A program made the position numbers and the translations under genes. From Lagopus muta (taxonomy: Eukaryota; Chordata; Aves; Galliformes; Phasianidae): DNA of 64,000 nt. The stretch covers positions 18,451,219-18,515,218 of the forward strand of contig NC_064444.1 in the NCBI RefSeq assembly GCF_023343835.1, written 5' to 3'. Each line of letters opens with the position of its first letter. Position 1 is the stretch's first letter. Of this stretch, positions 45,081 to 57,812 are shown one piece after another. The notes under the pieces are model-generated. The model searched no databases and had not been told where the DNA came from. It worked only from the letters and a program-made list of their open reading frames with translations.

Positions 45081-48000
45081 TCACATGGCGGCCAGCTGGC
45101 CCAGCACCATCCTGAACTGCTGCGTGCTGTTGGCGAGGTCCTTGACGCGCTCCACCATGTCCTTGGAGGCGGCAGGTGACGGGTAGTGCAGCGCGGCCGC
45201 TTTGGTGCTCACCACGATCTCCTTGAGCATCTCGCACAGGAGGTTGCTGTAGTGCGTCACCTTGTGCCGCACGTCCTGCGCCTTGGCCTGGCGGGACAGC
45301 GTGTCGCCGATGAAGACGAGCTTGTGGGCGCTGAGGATGATGAATTTGCTGTGGGCCACAAAGATTTTTGGGGGCTGGTTGGTGCTGACGGCGGTGAAGA
45401 AGGCGTCGATGGCGTTGGTGAGCGTGGTGAGGTTGGCCTCGCACTGCTCCAGGTAGAAGAGGAGCAGCTGGCGGTCGGCGGCACACAGGGCCCCCCCGCC
45501 CCGCGCAGGGCCGTAGTGCTGGGGAGGGCTCCAGTTGGACAGGTCATTGTCAATGGGCCGCGTCACCTCCTGCTCCAGACGCTCAAACTGCTTCAGCTGT
45601 GGGGAGACATGGCTGTGAGGATGGGCAGGGCGGCCTCTGAGCCCCACGGCAATGGCTGCGCCCCAGGGGATGCCGCACGGGACCAGTGCCCCAATCCCCT
45701 CTGGCATTGGAGAAGAGCCAGACGGTGCCACACAGAGCGATGGGGGACTCGCGGCCGTGGGCACACAGGGAGCAGGAGCCTAAACCTGCTGCCCTCCCCA
45801 CCTCGGGGTCCCCACTGAGCCGTGCCCGTTCCCCAGCCCCATTACCTGCTGGTGCTCCAGCTGGTCCTTGCTCTGCCGGATAATGTTGCCTTTCTCCAGC
45901 AGCTCTTTCTGCGTCTTCTCAAACTCCTCCTTGCCCTGAAAGTAAGGAAAAACCATGAGAAGGGGGCAAACCACAAACCCTGAGCGCCCAGCCCCACACC
46001 AGGACGCCCTCAGTTCCCAGGGCCGCAGCAGGAGGGGGAAAACAAGACCCAAGCGAGGAGACACAAAGCCCATCCGTGTCAGCCAGTGCCACAGGGTGCC
46101 CCCAGCCCGCGCCCACCTGGAGGTGCACGTAGTCGTAGTCCTCCATCCAGCCACTCTCGTGGTTCTCATACGGGCCCTCGGGTGACTCCTGTGCCAGCAG
46201 TTTGGGCGGGGAGGGCAGGGGCCGTGACTGGATGCTGCTGGCCTTGTCAGAGGGGTGTGCGGGCCCGTGGCCATTGCCCTCGGGCACCGGCTTTGTCCGT
46301 TTGAAGAGCAGAGAAGCATTGCCATGCAGGAAGGAGGCGAGCTGCTTGGTGTCGTCGGGCACGCCGCGCGAGTACATGACGAAGAGCTCCAAGTCGTCCG
46401 TGCCCGGCTTGCCGGCCACCAAGGCGCTAGGGGCCCAGTGGCACGCGTCCAGCGCTTGGCTGTGCCGCCCCAGGGCCTGGTAGACCTCCTCCATTTTCTG
46501 CAGCTGCTTGCTGAGCTTGGCGTACAGCGAGCGGTCCGAGGCCTGGGCGGCGTTGCCCACCGCCCCCCGGGCGAACTCCAGCAGCTCTCGGAGGGCCGCC
46601 TGCACACCCTCGGCCGCCCCACGGATGCCGGCAGCATTGGCCTCCATGTGCTCAGGGCTGCGCCAGTTGGTGCTGATGAAGGACATGAGGCAGGAGACGG
46701 CACCGCTGACGCCGAGCTGGAGCTTGGCCAGCATCTCCATAGCAGCGTCCAAGTCCATGGAGAACTCTCTGCCGGGCCCTTTGGCCGGCTCCTTCACGGG
46801 CACCGTGTCCAGTGAGGAGGTGGAGATGTTGCTGCGGGTGCTGCCCGTGCTGGAGGCCGAGAGACGCTTGGTGTCAGCCGCCTTGGCCTCGCGGTCCACC
46901 TGCGGCGGGACATCGTAGATGTACTCACCCTCCGTGTCCACCAAGCCCTTGCCGGGGCCGTGCAGGTCCCGCGGCACGTCGTACACCTCCTGCGAGGGGA
47001 AGGCTGACCCCCCCAGCTTCTTGAGGCTGGGAGGCACGTCGTAGATCTCGTGGGACAGCGAAGGCTCAGGGGCGGCTTTCCCGGCTGCTGGCGGCACGTC
47101 GTAGACATCCTCCGGCAGGAAGGGCTCCTGCTGGGTGAGCACCGCGGGGTGGTGGGGGGGCTCAAAGGCTTTCTGCTTGGCGAAGGCAGGGGGCACATCA
47201 TATGTCTCCTCCCGCACGGGGCCGTCCGGCACGTCCTTGCTGACGGAGGGCGGCACGTCGTATACCTGCAAGGGCACCGCCAAGCAGCATCAGTGCAGCT
47301 GGAGCCACTCGTGCACACCAGCCCCGCTCCCATGTGCCGCCGTGTGGCAGGGAGGCAGAGCTGTGCAGTGCCCAAGGGTCCGGCTGCACCCTGCTGCACG
47401 TAAGCACTGGCTCTGGGCACGCTGTGGGCACGTGGAAGGCGATGCGCTCGCCGCAGCCCAGCAGCACCCCCGCCCTCACGTGTCTCTTTTGGTGCACAAG
47501 TTTTCCCTGCAGAACTTACTGTTTGGTGCAAGTTCTTCTCCACGCTGGGGGGCACATCGTAGATCTCCTGCCCCGTGTCCTGCCCGTTGGGACCCTTGAC
47601 TGCCATGGGGGGGGTGTCATAGACCTGCCGGGAGGAGACAGGATGGCGTGTCAGGGGCAGGAGAGCAGCCCCAGCACCCAACGCAGCGGGGACCCCGGCA
47701 CTGCCCAGCACTGGGTGCCGCATCCCCACAGCCTGTCACCCCGTTGCCACCCCGCAGCCCCACAAGCCGCCCCACAAGCAGCCCCACTTTCTGTCTGACC
47801 TGGCTGGGCAGTGCACCGCGCACGGGTGGCACATCGTAGATCTCCTGGGAGCCCGAGGAGAGGAGGTGGCGGGGAAAATCGTATTCGTCTTGCTCGCCCT
47901 TGGGGGAGTCATAAATGTACGCCTGCCCCACGCGGGTGGGCAGCAACACCTAGGAGAGAGGAGAAGCGCTGAGCCCCGCACATCGCCCTGCTCTGCCCTC

Positions 48001-49994
48001 TCCGAGCCCATCCATCCCGGTGCCGGATGCGGAACGGCACGCTGCGATGGCCGGGCGGTGGGTGCCCACGCGAGGGCGCTCCCCGGCCAGCCTGCCGCTG
48101 TCACCGCGCTCAGTGCAGTGACGCCGGAGGGACGGAGATGAGATCACCGGTTATTTATAGCAGCGAGCCTCGGCTAGAGACAAAGCCCAGCCGGCACGGC
48201 CGCCCTGCGCAAATGGGAACGGCGACCTGGAGATTAATTTGGGTGCCGAGGGACCCGCCGATGCCCGGAGGATGTGCCCAGATCCCTGCCCGCATCTCGG
48301 TGCAACGTGGTGCGTGGCAGCCACAGGAGGTTGTGGGATGCTTTCAAGCAATGGGGTGCCCCGGCCACGAGGCACAGCGCTTGGTGGCCCCTTTTACTCG
48401 CTGGACTGGGGCCGTCTCCTCCCCCTCCTCCGAAAGCCCACACCACAGAACAGAGCCCGAGCAACTCCCAGCCACACAGCACCCACCACCACCGCACCCA
48501 AACCCCCGTCTCACCTTTCCCGAGGGCTTGGGCCCTTCCCAGCTCCTCGCATCCAAAGACGGGGGCACCTGGTAGATGTCTTGAGCCTGAGCCACCGAGG
48601 GAGGAACCTGGTATATATCCTGGGGGGGGCTGGCAGAGCCCACAGGGTATGCGTCCGCCGCTTGGCTCAGGGCTGGGGGCACCTGGTAGATCTCCTGCCC
48701 GGCGCTGGGGAAGGCGTGGGGCGGCGTCTGCTTCGGGTAGGCTGGAGGCTGCTTGGCCGGAGCCGGGGGAAATTGTCCGGTGGGCGCCGAGCCCGAGTAG
48801 AGGCCCTGCTGCCCCTTGCCGGGAGCCGGCATCAAGTAGACATTGTCCCCTTGGGGCACGTAGGAAGGGTGCATGGCGGTGTACTGCGAGGCGGGCGACA
48901 GCGGGCTGTACCCCCCTTGGTGGTGGTACGGCAACGTGGGCTGCGGCACCGGCGGCGCCTGGCCCTGCCCCGGCCCGGCCGCTTGCTGCTGTTGCTGCTG
49001 CTTCTTGTCGTACATCCCCACCAGGATCTTGAGGCGGTTCCCCGGCACGATGCCCTGGCGGCCGTGCAGGGAGCAGAGCCACCAGCCGTCCAGGCCCTGC
49101 GTGTTGCGCTCCAGCACCGTCATGATGTCGCCTTTGCGGAAGGAAAGCTCGTCCGGCGACTCGGCCACATTGTCGTACAGCGCCTTGGCCAGCACGTTCT
49201 GAGAGAGACCCCCGCGCCGGGGCGGGTCGGGAGTCATCCCGGCTCATAGGGCTGCCCGGCACCCGACGCGGCCCCGGCGCTCTTCCTCCTCGCTCCGGCT
49301 CAACCCATCCTTCCCGGAGGTGGTGCCGGGAAGGGGACGGACCCCCCGCGCCTCCCGGTTTCGGGGACCTCCTCTGCCTTTCCCTCCCCTTCCCGCCGGG
49401 GAGGAAGTGCCATGGAGGTGACTCAGCCCGCACAGAGAATTCCCCCCCGGCCGCCGGGCGGGCAGAGGGCACGCGTGTGTGTGCGTGTGGGGATGGGGGG
49501 GGCACGCGTGTGTGTCCGTGTGTCCGTGTGTCCGTGTGTCGGTGCCCGCTGCCGGCCCCTCCCGCCGGGGATGCCGCGGTGCCCCGTGCGGTTCTCCCTC
49601 CCTCGGTGCCCTCCTGCCGCCGTGCTCACGGCAGCGCTCCGCAGCCCCGCAATGGAAGCGTTCTCGGATCCCCGCCACCCGCAGCCGCGGGACGAGCCTT
49701 GCCCGGAGCGGACGGGCAGCACCGATCGCCACCGGCGGCGCTTCGCGGCACGCCGTCCCCGGGGCCGGAGGGGGGGCGGTGGCGGTGACGGCGGGGCCGC
49801 GATCCGCTCCCGGAGGCCCCGTCCGCTCCTTCCCCACCCGACGGCCTCCCCGCTCCCGGCGCTCGGGGTCCGGCCGCGCCGTTGCGAACGGAGCGGCGCC
49901 GATCGCCGCGCCTGGTCCGGTCCCCCGCCGCCCGGCCTCCCCCCGGCCCCCGCCGCCCGCCCCGCAAGGTGACCCCGCTCACCAGGTAGTTCAT
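45081..49994 (-). CDS. BCAR1: BCAR1 (p130Cas), adhesion docking protein
   Basis: Scaffold phosphorylated by Src/FAK at focal adhesions that recruits CRK. Exons (minus): 49983-49994, 48515-49198, 47800-47949, 47520-47624, 46117-47265, 45846-45935, 45081-45596; 2706 nt, 901 residues (human 870). The tiny first coding exon encodes MNYL. The SH3 domain spans about residues 4-64 (ALYDNVAESPDELSFRKGD...GWWLCSLHGRQGIVPGNRL). The substrate domain has at least 13 YxxP motifs (YQVP in exon 2; YDVP or YDTP in exons 3-5). A Ser-rich four-helix bundle follows. The Src-binding part has RPLPSPPK (665-672) and YDYVHL (694-699). The C-terminal FAT-like domain (LKQFERLEQEV...VLGQLAAM) lies in the last exon. 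Promoter in a CpG island. Confidence 0.97.
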
Positions 49995-50560
49995 CTTCGC
50001 CCGGCGGGCGCGGTCCCGCGGCGAGCGCGGCCCTACTGCGATGCGGAGAGCCGCGGCCTGCGGCGGGCAGCCGGCCGGGATGGCGGTGGCGGCGGCGGCG
50101 GCCGCGCCGGAGGGATCATTCCAGCGCCGTGCCAGCCCGGGCCCGCCGGCCCCGCCCCGCCCATGGGCTGCGCCGCACCGACGGGAGGCGGCGCTGCGGC
50201 GGGAGGGAGCGGGGCCGCGCCGGGGGCCGGGGGGGGGGGGGGGGGGGGGGCGGGCTCGGGGCCGGGGCCGGCGGTCCTATCGCCGTCCGTCGGGGCTTCC
50301 CTGCCCTTTTCGGGCTTTTCCTGCCCGTGGGAGGCACGAGGCCGCCCTGGGCGCTGCCCGTCGAGGCCGCGATGCTGCCCCGCAGCCGTCCGTCCCCTCG
50401 GGGGCGGCGGAGCTGCGGTCGCGTCCGCAGACCGCAGGCGGAACTCGGCGGCTTCCGCTCCGCGGTGACGGCGCGGGGCCGCAGCCGGGCACGGAGCTGC
50501 GCGGCTCCGAGGGTCGCCGACCGGCTGCCGTCCCGTCCCTGCGGGGAACGTCCCGTGCTG
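49200..50560. promoter_or_regulatory. CpG island at the BCAR1 5' end
   Basis: Very GC- and CpG-rich stretch covering BCAR1 exon 1, most of intron 1 and the upstream flank. No TATA box is apparent. It includes a (GTGTGTCC)n tandem at about 49506-49541 in intron 1 and a run of 22 G at 50229-50250 upstream of the start codon. Confidence 0.7.
50229..50250 (+). repeat. G22 homopolymer in the BCAR1 promoter
   Basis: An uninterrupted run of 22 guanines 235 bases upstream of the BCAR1 start codon (C-run on the coding strand), flanked by further short G-runs. Confidence 0.9.
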
Positions 50561-52464
50561 CTCCCAGCCCCGAGGGAATTCGGTGCCGAAAGGAAAACTG
50601 AAGGGAAATTCCACGTGGACCAATCGTGGGGAGGTGCTGCAGGAGCCCAGTTTTGTGTGCCGAAGGTATTGGGACAGGCTGTTCAGTGACAGCGCAGGAA
50701 GTGGTTTCAAACTAAGAGGAGAGATTCGGATTGGAGCTAAGGGCAGTGAGGCACAGGCTGCACACAGAGCTGGTGCTGCCCCATCCCTGCACACAGCCAA
50801 GGTCAGGGAGCTGAGCGCTGATGGAGCTGTGGGTGTCCCTGCTCAGTGCAGGGCTGGGAACAGACAGCCTTTAGGGTCCCTTCCAACTCAAACCTTTCTA
50901 CGATTCAATGATTCCATGACAGATCAGTGAGCCCAGCCCAGGACCGAGCAGAGGCACAGCTCTGTGGGACCGCTGTGATGGGAGGGGGCGGCACTGGGCC
51001 CTGCGTGGGGCTGGAGCTGCCCCAATGGGAGCAGGGGCCCTGCACGGAGCCCAGGCTTTTGGCTTCTGGCTTTTGGCCGCTTCCTCACGGCTCCGTCCTT
51101 CGGAAAGCTGCCTCCCTTCTCCCGGAGCAGCAATAGGATTACACGGGACTGAGTCTCCTAGCAATGAACGGATAAATAAATCCTGTAAGGCAGCCGGGGA
51201 TTTATTAGACTTCAATATTGGGGAAATAATGAGGACATTCCTCTTGGCTTGTAATATCACGGGACCCAACAGGATCACAACAGGGCTTTATCCCTGCGCC
51301 TTTCTGGGTGCTGGGCACACGTTCACCAGGGGCAGCGATGTTTTGTCAGGCTGCAGCCAGCCCTGCTCCTTCCCAAAGGGCTGCCCATGCCCTGGCACAG
51401 CCCACAGCTCGTCCTGGGAGAAAATAGCCACGTTCCCATTCTCTGCAGCCTGCGCAACGGGGAGCCGGGATGGATCCCACACGGGACCCCACAGCGGAGC
51501 CGTGGGGCGGGCGCACACAATGGCAGCCTTGTTTGGGGCCGAGCACAAGGGGCCGTTCAGCACTGCCCAAACAGCTCCCAGCCCACGGGGATGCGGCGGT
51601 CATTCGGGGGGAGTTCAGCTGGGGGCTCTGGGCCAGGCCCTCTGCGGGAGGGCAGGTGGTGGAAATAGCAAACGGAGTGCTTTTCTATTGCGTTTTATTC
51701 CCCCCCCCCTTTTTTTTTTTTTTTTTCTTTTTCTGATTCCTAAGCAGCCAAGCTGTGTTTTTTGCAGCCCTGTAAATCACTCCTCATCTTCAGGAAAGGG
51801 AGGCAAGAAACACATGATCCAAGCGAGGAAACATGCAGGACGCTGGGGAGAGCTGGCAGAGGACAGCAGAGCCGAGCCCTGTGCTGGAACTGGAGCTGCC
51901 ACCTCCCGCCAGCCCCCACCCTGCCTGGGGTGCAGCAGGGCTGGGACAGCACAGGGACGGCCTGGGATGGGCAGCAGAGCACAGCCATTCCCTACTGCTA
52001 TGGTGGAAGTGCTGGGAGGCGCAATGTCCGTCCCAGCAGCCCCACTTTGGTGCCGTCCCATTTCAGGCTCGTTGAAGCAGGTTGATACACCCTGCGTGTA
52101 ACGCGGCCAAGGGCTCCCCGAGCACGTGGTGTTTTGTTCATGTCCATCTCCAGCGCATCCCCAGCACAAGGGCTGACTCAGCAGCCAACACGTGAGCCCA
52201 GAGCTCAGCCCAGGCTCGGGGCTGAGGCACGGGGCCAAGGCCGGCAGCGAGGACGGGGCTGGTGCTGGTGTGGAACGGTGCAGATGGCCGTGGCTGCCCC
52301 TGCCCTGCAGCATCCCACGGGGACGGCCCAGGGAGCGGGGAGGACCACGGGCACGCGGACACCACGCAGGGATTCCCACAATTGTGGTCGCACGCTTGTA
52401 ACAGTGACCCTCAATTTCTCTGCCCTCTGCTTCCCAAAGCAACCAGGCTGTGAGCACACGCAGC
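50561..52464. other. Intergenic between BCAR1 and CFDP1
   Basis: No gene seen. It contains the plus-strand CR1 at 50735-50922, an AT-rich unique block at about 51130-51295 and a C/T homopolymer stretch at about 51700-51730. BCAR1 upstream sequence and CFDP1 downstream sequence share this interval because both genes read leftwards. Confidence 0.65.
50735..50922 (+). mobile_element. CR1 LINE 3' end
   Basis: Plus-strand, 5'-truncated CR1 ending 'tttctacgattcaatgattcc'. Its inner part mirrors the reverse-strand CR1 at 35388-35720, marking a common subfamily. Confidence 0.9.
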
Positions 52465-52479
52465 TCCAGGATGGAATAC

Positions 52480-52485
52480 TTTATT
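52480..52485 (-). terminator. CFDP1: CFDP1 polyadenylation signal
   Basis: AATAAA on the minus strand, about 560 bases past the CFDP1 stop codon. The 3' UTR thus spans about 52465-53042. Confidence 0.75.
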
Positions 52486-53042
52486 CACATGAACAGACCC
52501 TGGCCCGGCCTGCCTGCCGCAGCTGCTCTCAGCTCCTCGATGGAGCGAACAAGGGAGGATTTCTTCATCGGCTTGCTTCAAAACCCCCAGCACCATCAGA
52601 CCCCGCAGACAAGTGCAGACAGTTCGGCTTTGTCTGGGCAAGAGCGAGGAGGGGCAGGGGAGGCTGCAGAGCTGGCAGAGCGGGGAGCAGGGCTCCAGCC
52701 CCACAGCCTGTGCAGCAGCCACAAAGCCTTCCTGCAGCCCCTCTCACCACCGCACACGTCAGCAGAGCTGGATTGTGGTTTGCGTGCGAGCACGGCAGCA
52801 CCCAGCGGTGGCGAAGGATCGGTGCCACGGGGTCACTTCTATCACCTGCCGGGTGATGGGACCCTCACGGCACACCCTGCCCACAGACAAGCACCCTCCC
52901 CAAACATTACAGTAAAAGGAAAAACCTGCTGAGACGTGCAGGCTTGGGTAGAGAACAGTTTCCGTGCCCTGCGGCCAGGCAGGGGCTGGCGTCCCCCAGC
53001 TGGGGCACAGAGCCAGCGGGACCCCACGGCCACCCCCGGCCC

Positions 53043-55808
53043 TCACGGCTTCATCCTGCTCAGCCTGATGTCGCGCTCGATCTCAAACTGCCTGTGGTCC
53101 ACGCGCTCCAGGAACGCCTTCCTCTCGATGTACCTGCAGGGAGCAGAGCAGAGGTGGTGTGAGCAGCACCTGTGGCTGGGACAAGGGGACACAAAGGTAT
53201 GGGCAGAGGGAAGGGGTGCTTGCCTAAACCGTCCCGCTCTGTGCATCGGGCATCTGCAGATGCTAAGCACTGCAAGGAAGGAAGCGAGCACAAAAAGCAC
53301 CTTGCTGCTTGTTTATGCCATGCAGCTGAATTTTAATGCACTTTGCTGCAAACCCTTGCCACGGACAGCCCGGGGCTGTGCTACTAATTAACCTACAGAG
53401 GGAGCGAAATTGCAATTCAAAACAGGAGCAGTAATTGAATCATCACAATTGTTTTGCATTTGTTCTGCAGTGGAAAACACTCAGCTGTCACCACAAGGTC
53501 ATTGTGCTCAGGCCCAGCTCGGCACAAGGCACGCGAGCCGCTGTGCCCGGCTCGTCCTGCCTGCAAGCAAGACCAAGAGGAAGGATCGGCATGGCCGTGC
53601 CCTTCCATGGCTTCATCCCAATTTGTGTCGGCAGCTGAGCTCCCTGTGTCGGTCCCCACATTATCCCTGCCACCTCGTTTTCACATCTCAGCCCGCCTCG
53701 CGCTGACAGAAGTGGGTCAGCTCCTTGCTGCCATGCCCAGCTCAGTGTCAGGCAGGGTCCAGTGGAACACGTGCTGAGACCCCCACCCCACAGCGGCTCA
53801 GGAAAGGCAGTGAGGGAGTGCCGCTTCCCGTTGTCCCCACGAGTGACCCGTGCCTGGAGCAGGCCAGGAGAGGTGAGGGGAAGGAAGCTGGGGGGGGTTC
53901 CTTCGCAGATCACAATGTCACGCTGCCTGGGCGTGCGGTTTTCCTCCCCCTCCTTGGCTCAGCGCAGACCACAGGCACGGTCCATGGGGCTGCTGAGAGC
54001 AGAGCCCCCTCAGCAGGAGGCAGCCCCTAGGCAGAGGCTCACTCTGAGGCACCGATGCAGATCACAGGCCAGGAACAGCCAAAGCAGGAACCACAATGTC
54101 ATCCCAGGGCCGGAGAACAGCACCGTGGGGAACACAAAGGAGTAAATCATCAGCAGGCATGGAAAAGGGCAGCTTTGACGAACTGCAGGCAGAGGGGGTG
54201 CACCTTCTGGAAGAAGAGGCTGCCCCTGCTAATGAGGGTGCTGCGGGGCTTCCGCGGGTGCCTGCTGTCCCTGCCACTCTCCATCCATCACCAGGGTGAG
54301 CCCTCAGGTGCTGCCCGCTGGGCCTGCCCTACAAAGCTGGCCCCATTTGGAGGCTGCTGTACATTTCCATTTATAAAAGACATCAGAGTGACAGAGTGAC
54401 TGCCGCATCCCTTCCCAGCTCCAGTCCCTCCCTGCAGAACCAGGACAGGTCCCTGGGGTCTGACACAGCCTGGGTCCCCCTGCAGGGTAGAACGGGTCTG
54501 GGACAGAAGATACGAGGAGCAGAAAAGCAGAGACGAGGGCAGGTGGGTGCAGGCAGGGGACAGCAGGTGCCCCCCCGCACCGCGGGCAGCATCAACAGAA
54601 AGAAGGGGTGGTGGTGGCCGCCACACAGTGGGGACACGTGGTGTTCCAGCAGGGACACGGCGCTCTCCTCGCCAGGCAGATGCTCCCATCTGCAGGGCAA
54701 GGTGCGGAGCGGAGGCCCGCAGTGCCAGCAGAGAGGTGGTGCTGCGCTGGGTCGAAGGGTCAGAACCGCTCCTTGCGGTCTTCACAGATGTGTCAATGAT
54801 TGCTCGAGTGATCGCTGAAGGGGCAGAGGCTGTCAGCCTGCCTTCAGAAAGCAGCCGTTATAAAACACCGATCCCAAACCCAAACCCAAAGCTGCTGGAA
54901 TGCAGAAGCCCTGAGTTTTTCCTGCAGACAGAATAAAAGCACAGCTTACATAAAAATACACTTTACGAGCTGTCCACGAAAGCGCTTCAATCTTCCCAAG
55001 CTTAGCAAAGCACTTGCAGTGGAAATGCCACTTCTGATCTTATTATTGTTCCCTGCAGCGCATGTTATTAGCTTTCTGCTTTATTTACAGCATTGTCATT
55101 TGCATTTATGACATTTCCATTAACTTCATTGGCGTGAGCACTGCTTGGTGCACACAACCAATGCCCAGCTCTGCCTTAATCTGTAACGCACCTTGCCAGC
55201 TGCTCCGGGTTTGCATACGTTTAAATGCAGGAGGATGGCAGGCTGGTGCAGCTGGAGCATGCCATTGGAGGAGCGAGATGAAACCATACGTCCCCATTGG
55301 AGACTTGTTTTTTTTTAAAAACCAAACCAGGGCAAAGGCAATCGTGTTTCCTTGTGGAGCACTGCATTAGACCGGTTCGGGCCACCGGCAGGTGAGATAA
55401 GGAGCAGGCAGGCTGTGCGTCAGCTGGGCTGAGGTCACGAGGCTGTTAGCAGAGCGAGAGGTGTCTGCCCGTACCTGCCGCAGGCCTCGCCTGTCCTCCT
55501 GTAATACCTAAAGCAGCTTTATGTACCCTTAGAATAAATTCTTAAGAAATCCCACAGGTTTCCTGGACTCTCTGTGGCACACGATGGGCTACTGCACACG
55601 TAGGAGTGGTGGGAAACGCAGCTCTGCGATCGGATCCAGCCCCTCTTACCCGTCTTTCCCTCGGTTGTGGATTGCCAGCTCCTCCACAATGCCCTCCTCC
55701 TCCTTGAAGTTCTCCCAGTCCAGCTTGGACTTCTCCAGCGTGCTCATCTTCTGCTTTTTGGAGCCAATCTTCCCCAGGAGGCTGCTGATACCGCTCGGCC
55801 TCTTCACC
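53043..55808 (-). CDS. CFDP1: CFDP1, BCNT-domain chromatin protein; last two coding exons
   Basis: CFDP1 (craniofacial development protein 1) carries the conserved BCNT domain of the SRCAP/Swc5-type remodelling factors that handle H2A.Z. Exons (minus): 55650-55808 and 53043-53133, encoding the last 82 residues. The first is [50 protein letters not shown]; the second is [20 protein letters not shown] and DIRLSRMKP. This is nearly identical to the human C-terminus as I recall it (human 299 residues). Donor (gtaaga after 55650) and acceptors are canonical and the phases agree. The acidic N-terminal exons lie right of the window, consistent with the large introns of this gene. Neighbour BCAR1 is on the same strand, as in human. 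Confidence 0.96.
53134..55649. other. CFDP1 last intron
   Basis: 2.5 kb without recognised repeats or exons. Two AT-rich blocks, about 53310-53470 and 54850-55330, contrast with the GC-rich flanks and contain homeodomain-type cores (taattaac, ttaatgca, ttattag). They are candidate regulatory elements, not proven. Confidence 0.55.
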
Positions 55809-56574
55809 CTGCGGGAGACAAGGAGCAAACCGTGCTTCAAGACGGGGGGCCAGCAGCGAGCAGCGGGGCTGAGACACATCATGTGTGCACAGGGTGGCCT
55901 GGCTGGTGGCGAGCAGATGGCCAGCAGCCCCAGCAGCTCCAGGCAGGGAACCGCTGCCCGCAGAGCCTCCTCGGCCGCTGCCCTGGAAGCGCCGAGTTCA
56001 TTACACGCACATCTCAAGTGCTGGCTTTTTTGTCAAAGGGCTTTTTCATTTATCTTCTTAAGAGAACAGAGAGCTTTCAGGCCAAGGGAGATCATTAAAT
56101 CATCCAGCTTGACCCCTTGTATACACCAGGCCAAGCCATTCCACTGATCACCTCCGTGCTAAGCCCAGCTCTTTGTCTTTGGGTTAAAGTGTTGTTTTCT
56201 GGAAGGGATCCAGCCTCAGTGCGTCACCAGTGCTGACAGCACATCTAGGAATTAACCGTTTCGGCGTTAGGTTCCAACTCGACCTCAGCTAGCTTTAGTT
56301 TCTGGCTGCTGCCACTTAGACATCCTTTGGATTCCTTTGGATGCTGCTCTCATCAATCGTGCACTCACACACCTACGTCTGAATTTCATTTTGTTTTTGA
56401 CAAACAGCTGGAGCTCTTTGTAACCCCACTAAGACACGTGCTGTCCCAGCCCTACACCACTTCTAAGCTTCTGTCCCCCCACTTAACGCTCCAACCACCC
56501 GTAAGACAGGAGCACCAGAACCTGCCACCAGCAACAGCCCTCTGCATGCAAACCTGCTCCTGTCCCATCTCACA

Positions 56575-56745
56575 GGATCACAGAACGGTTGGGTTGGAAG
56601 GGACCTCAAAGACCCTTCATTTTCAATGCCCCGCTGCAGGCTGGCTGTCCCCACCAACTCAGGCAGCCCATGGCCTCGGGCAGCTCCACGGATGGGACAC
56701 TCAGCCCTCTCAGTGAGAAACATTCCCCATACAGCCTACATCCCA
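56575..56745 (-). mobile_element. CR1 fragment
   Basis: Reverse-strand CR1 tail beginning 'cacaggatcacagaacggtt' with 'gggttggaagggacctcaaa' and 'aggcagcccatggcctcggg' blocks. Confidence 0.88.
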
Positions 56746-57654
56746 TGGGCAGCCCCATCCCATGACACACCAGCTCGCCGCGCGCTGGGATCCCACACCA
56801 CTGCCAGCTCCCAGGACCACCTTTGTCCTTCCTCTCCTTGTTCATAGAGGGCTGAAATCCCACCCCGCGTGCCGGGGCCCCCGAAGCTCCGCTTTCTGCT
56901 GGGAAAGGCACACAGAGGACTGGGGTCAGCAGGTCGCTGCCGGGGGAAGACAATTCTCAAAGCTTGGAACCAGCAAAGCAAACTCGCATTAACCCCTTCT
57001 TAAACCAGCCTGGGAGAGTGGGGGGGGAACCAACATCCCGTCAACTCCTTGTTTACACACATTCCAGAGATAGCTCCACGTCTGCAAGGCCCGTGCCTCT
57101 GCAAAAAGCTGGAGAGGAAATGATTCTCGTTCCAGAGAAACGGGGGAATGTGGGGAGGGGGCCCAGGTGAGCGGCAGGCTGCTCCCCAGGCGGCAGCAGG
57201 CACGTCCTGCCCCCGCACAGCCGCTCTGTGGAAGGCATCCAGAGCTGTCCTTATCGCATCATTAGCGTGCTTTATGCTTCCATAATTTGCAGCCCTCCAA
57301 AGCAAAATAACTCCGCAGTTTACATGGAATTAAATCAAAGAAAATGACATCTTTGTGAGCCTCAGCCAGAAGATTCGCAGTGCAAGAACAGCTGGCCGCG
57401 GTCACTTGGGGCTGCAGCTTCCTCATGTAGGTACATGTGGGGGACAAGACCTTGAATTAAGGGAATCTCAGTAAGCTCTGGGCCTATGGGAAGAGGAGCA
57501 GGACTATCCCAGGGCCCGGCCCTCAAATTTCTTCCAGTCTGTGCACTGCAGGGGACTGTGCCTGCAGCCTGCAGGGACATGGGGCACAGCGGGGGCTCTC
57601 CTGTTCACCTTTCTCCCTGAACACCCCATTGAAATGTCCACGCCAACATGCAGT

Positions 57655-57812
57655 AACAGAATTGTGGAAATTAGGATGGTTCAGATGGAAAGGACCTCAG
57701 AGCCCACCCGGTTCTGTGGGCTGCGTGCCCCCCAGCTCAGGCTGCACAGGGCCCCATTGGGCACCTCCAGGGACGGGGCACCCACAACACCTTTGGGCAG
57801 CCCATACAACTT
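57655..57812 (-). mobile_element. CR1 fragment
   Basis: Reverse-strand CR1 tail: 'cagatggaaaggacctcaga', 'caggctgcacagggccccat' and 'tttgggcagcccatac' blocks. Confidence 0.85.

Noticed and set aside
48234-49837. Long open frames overlapping BCAR1 exon 2 and intron 1
   Set aside because: Shadow frames of the Pro/Gln-rich BCAR1 substrate region and of the CpG island. The family frame is the one with SH3 and YQVP motifs.
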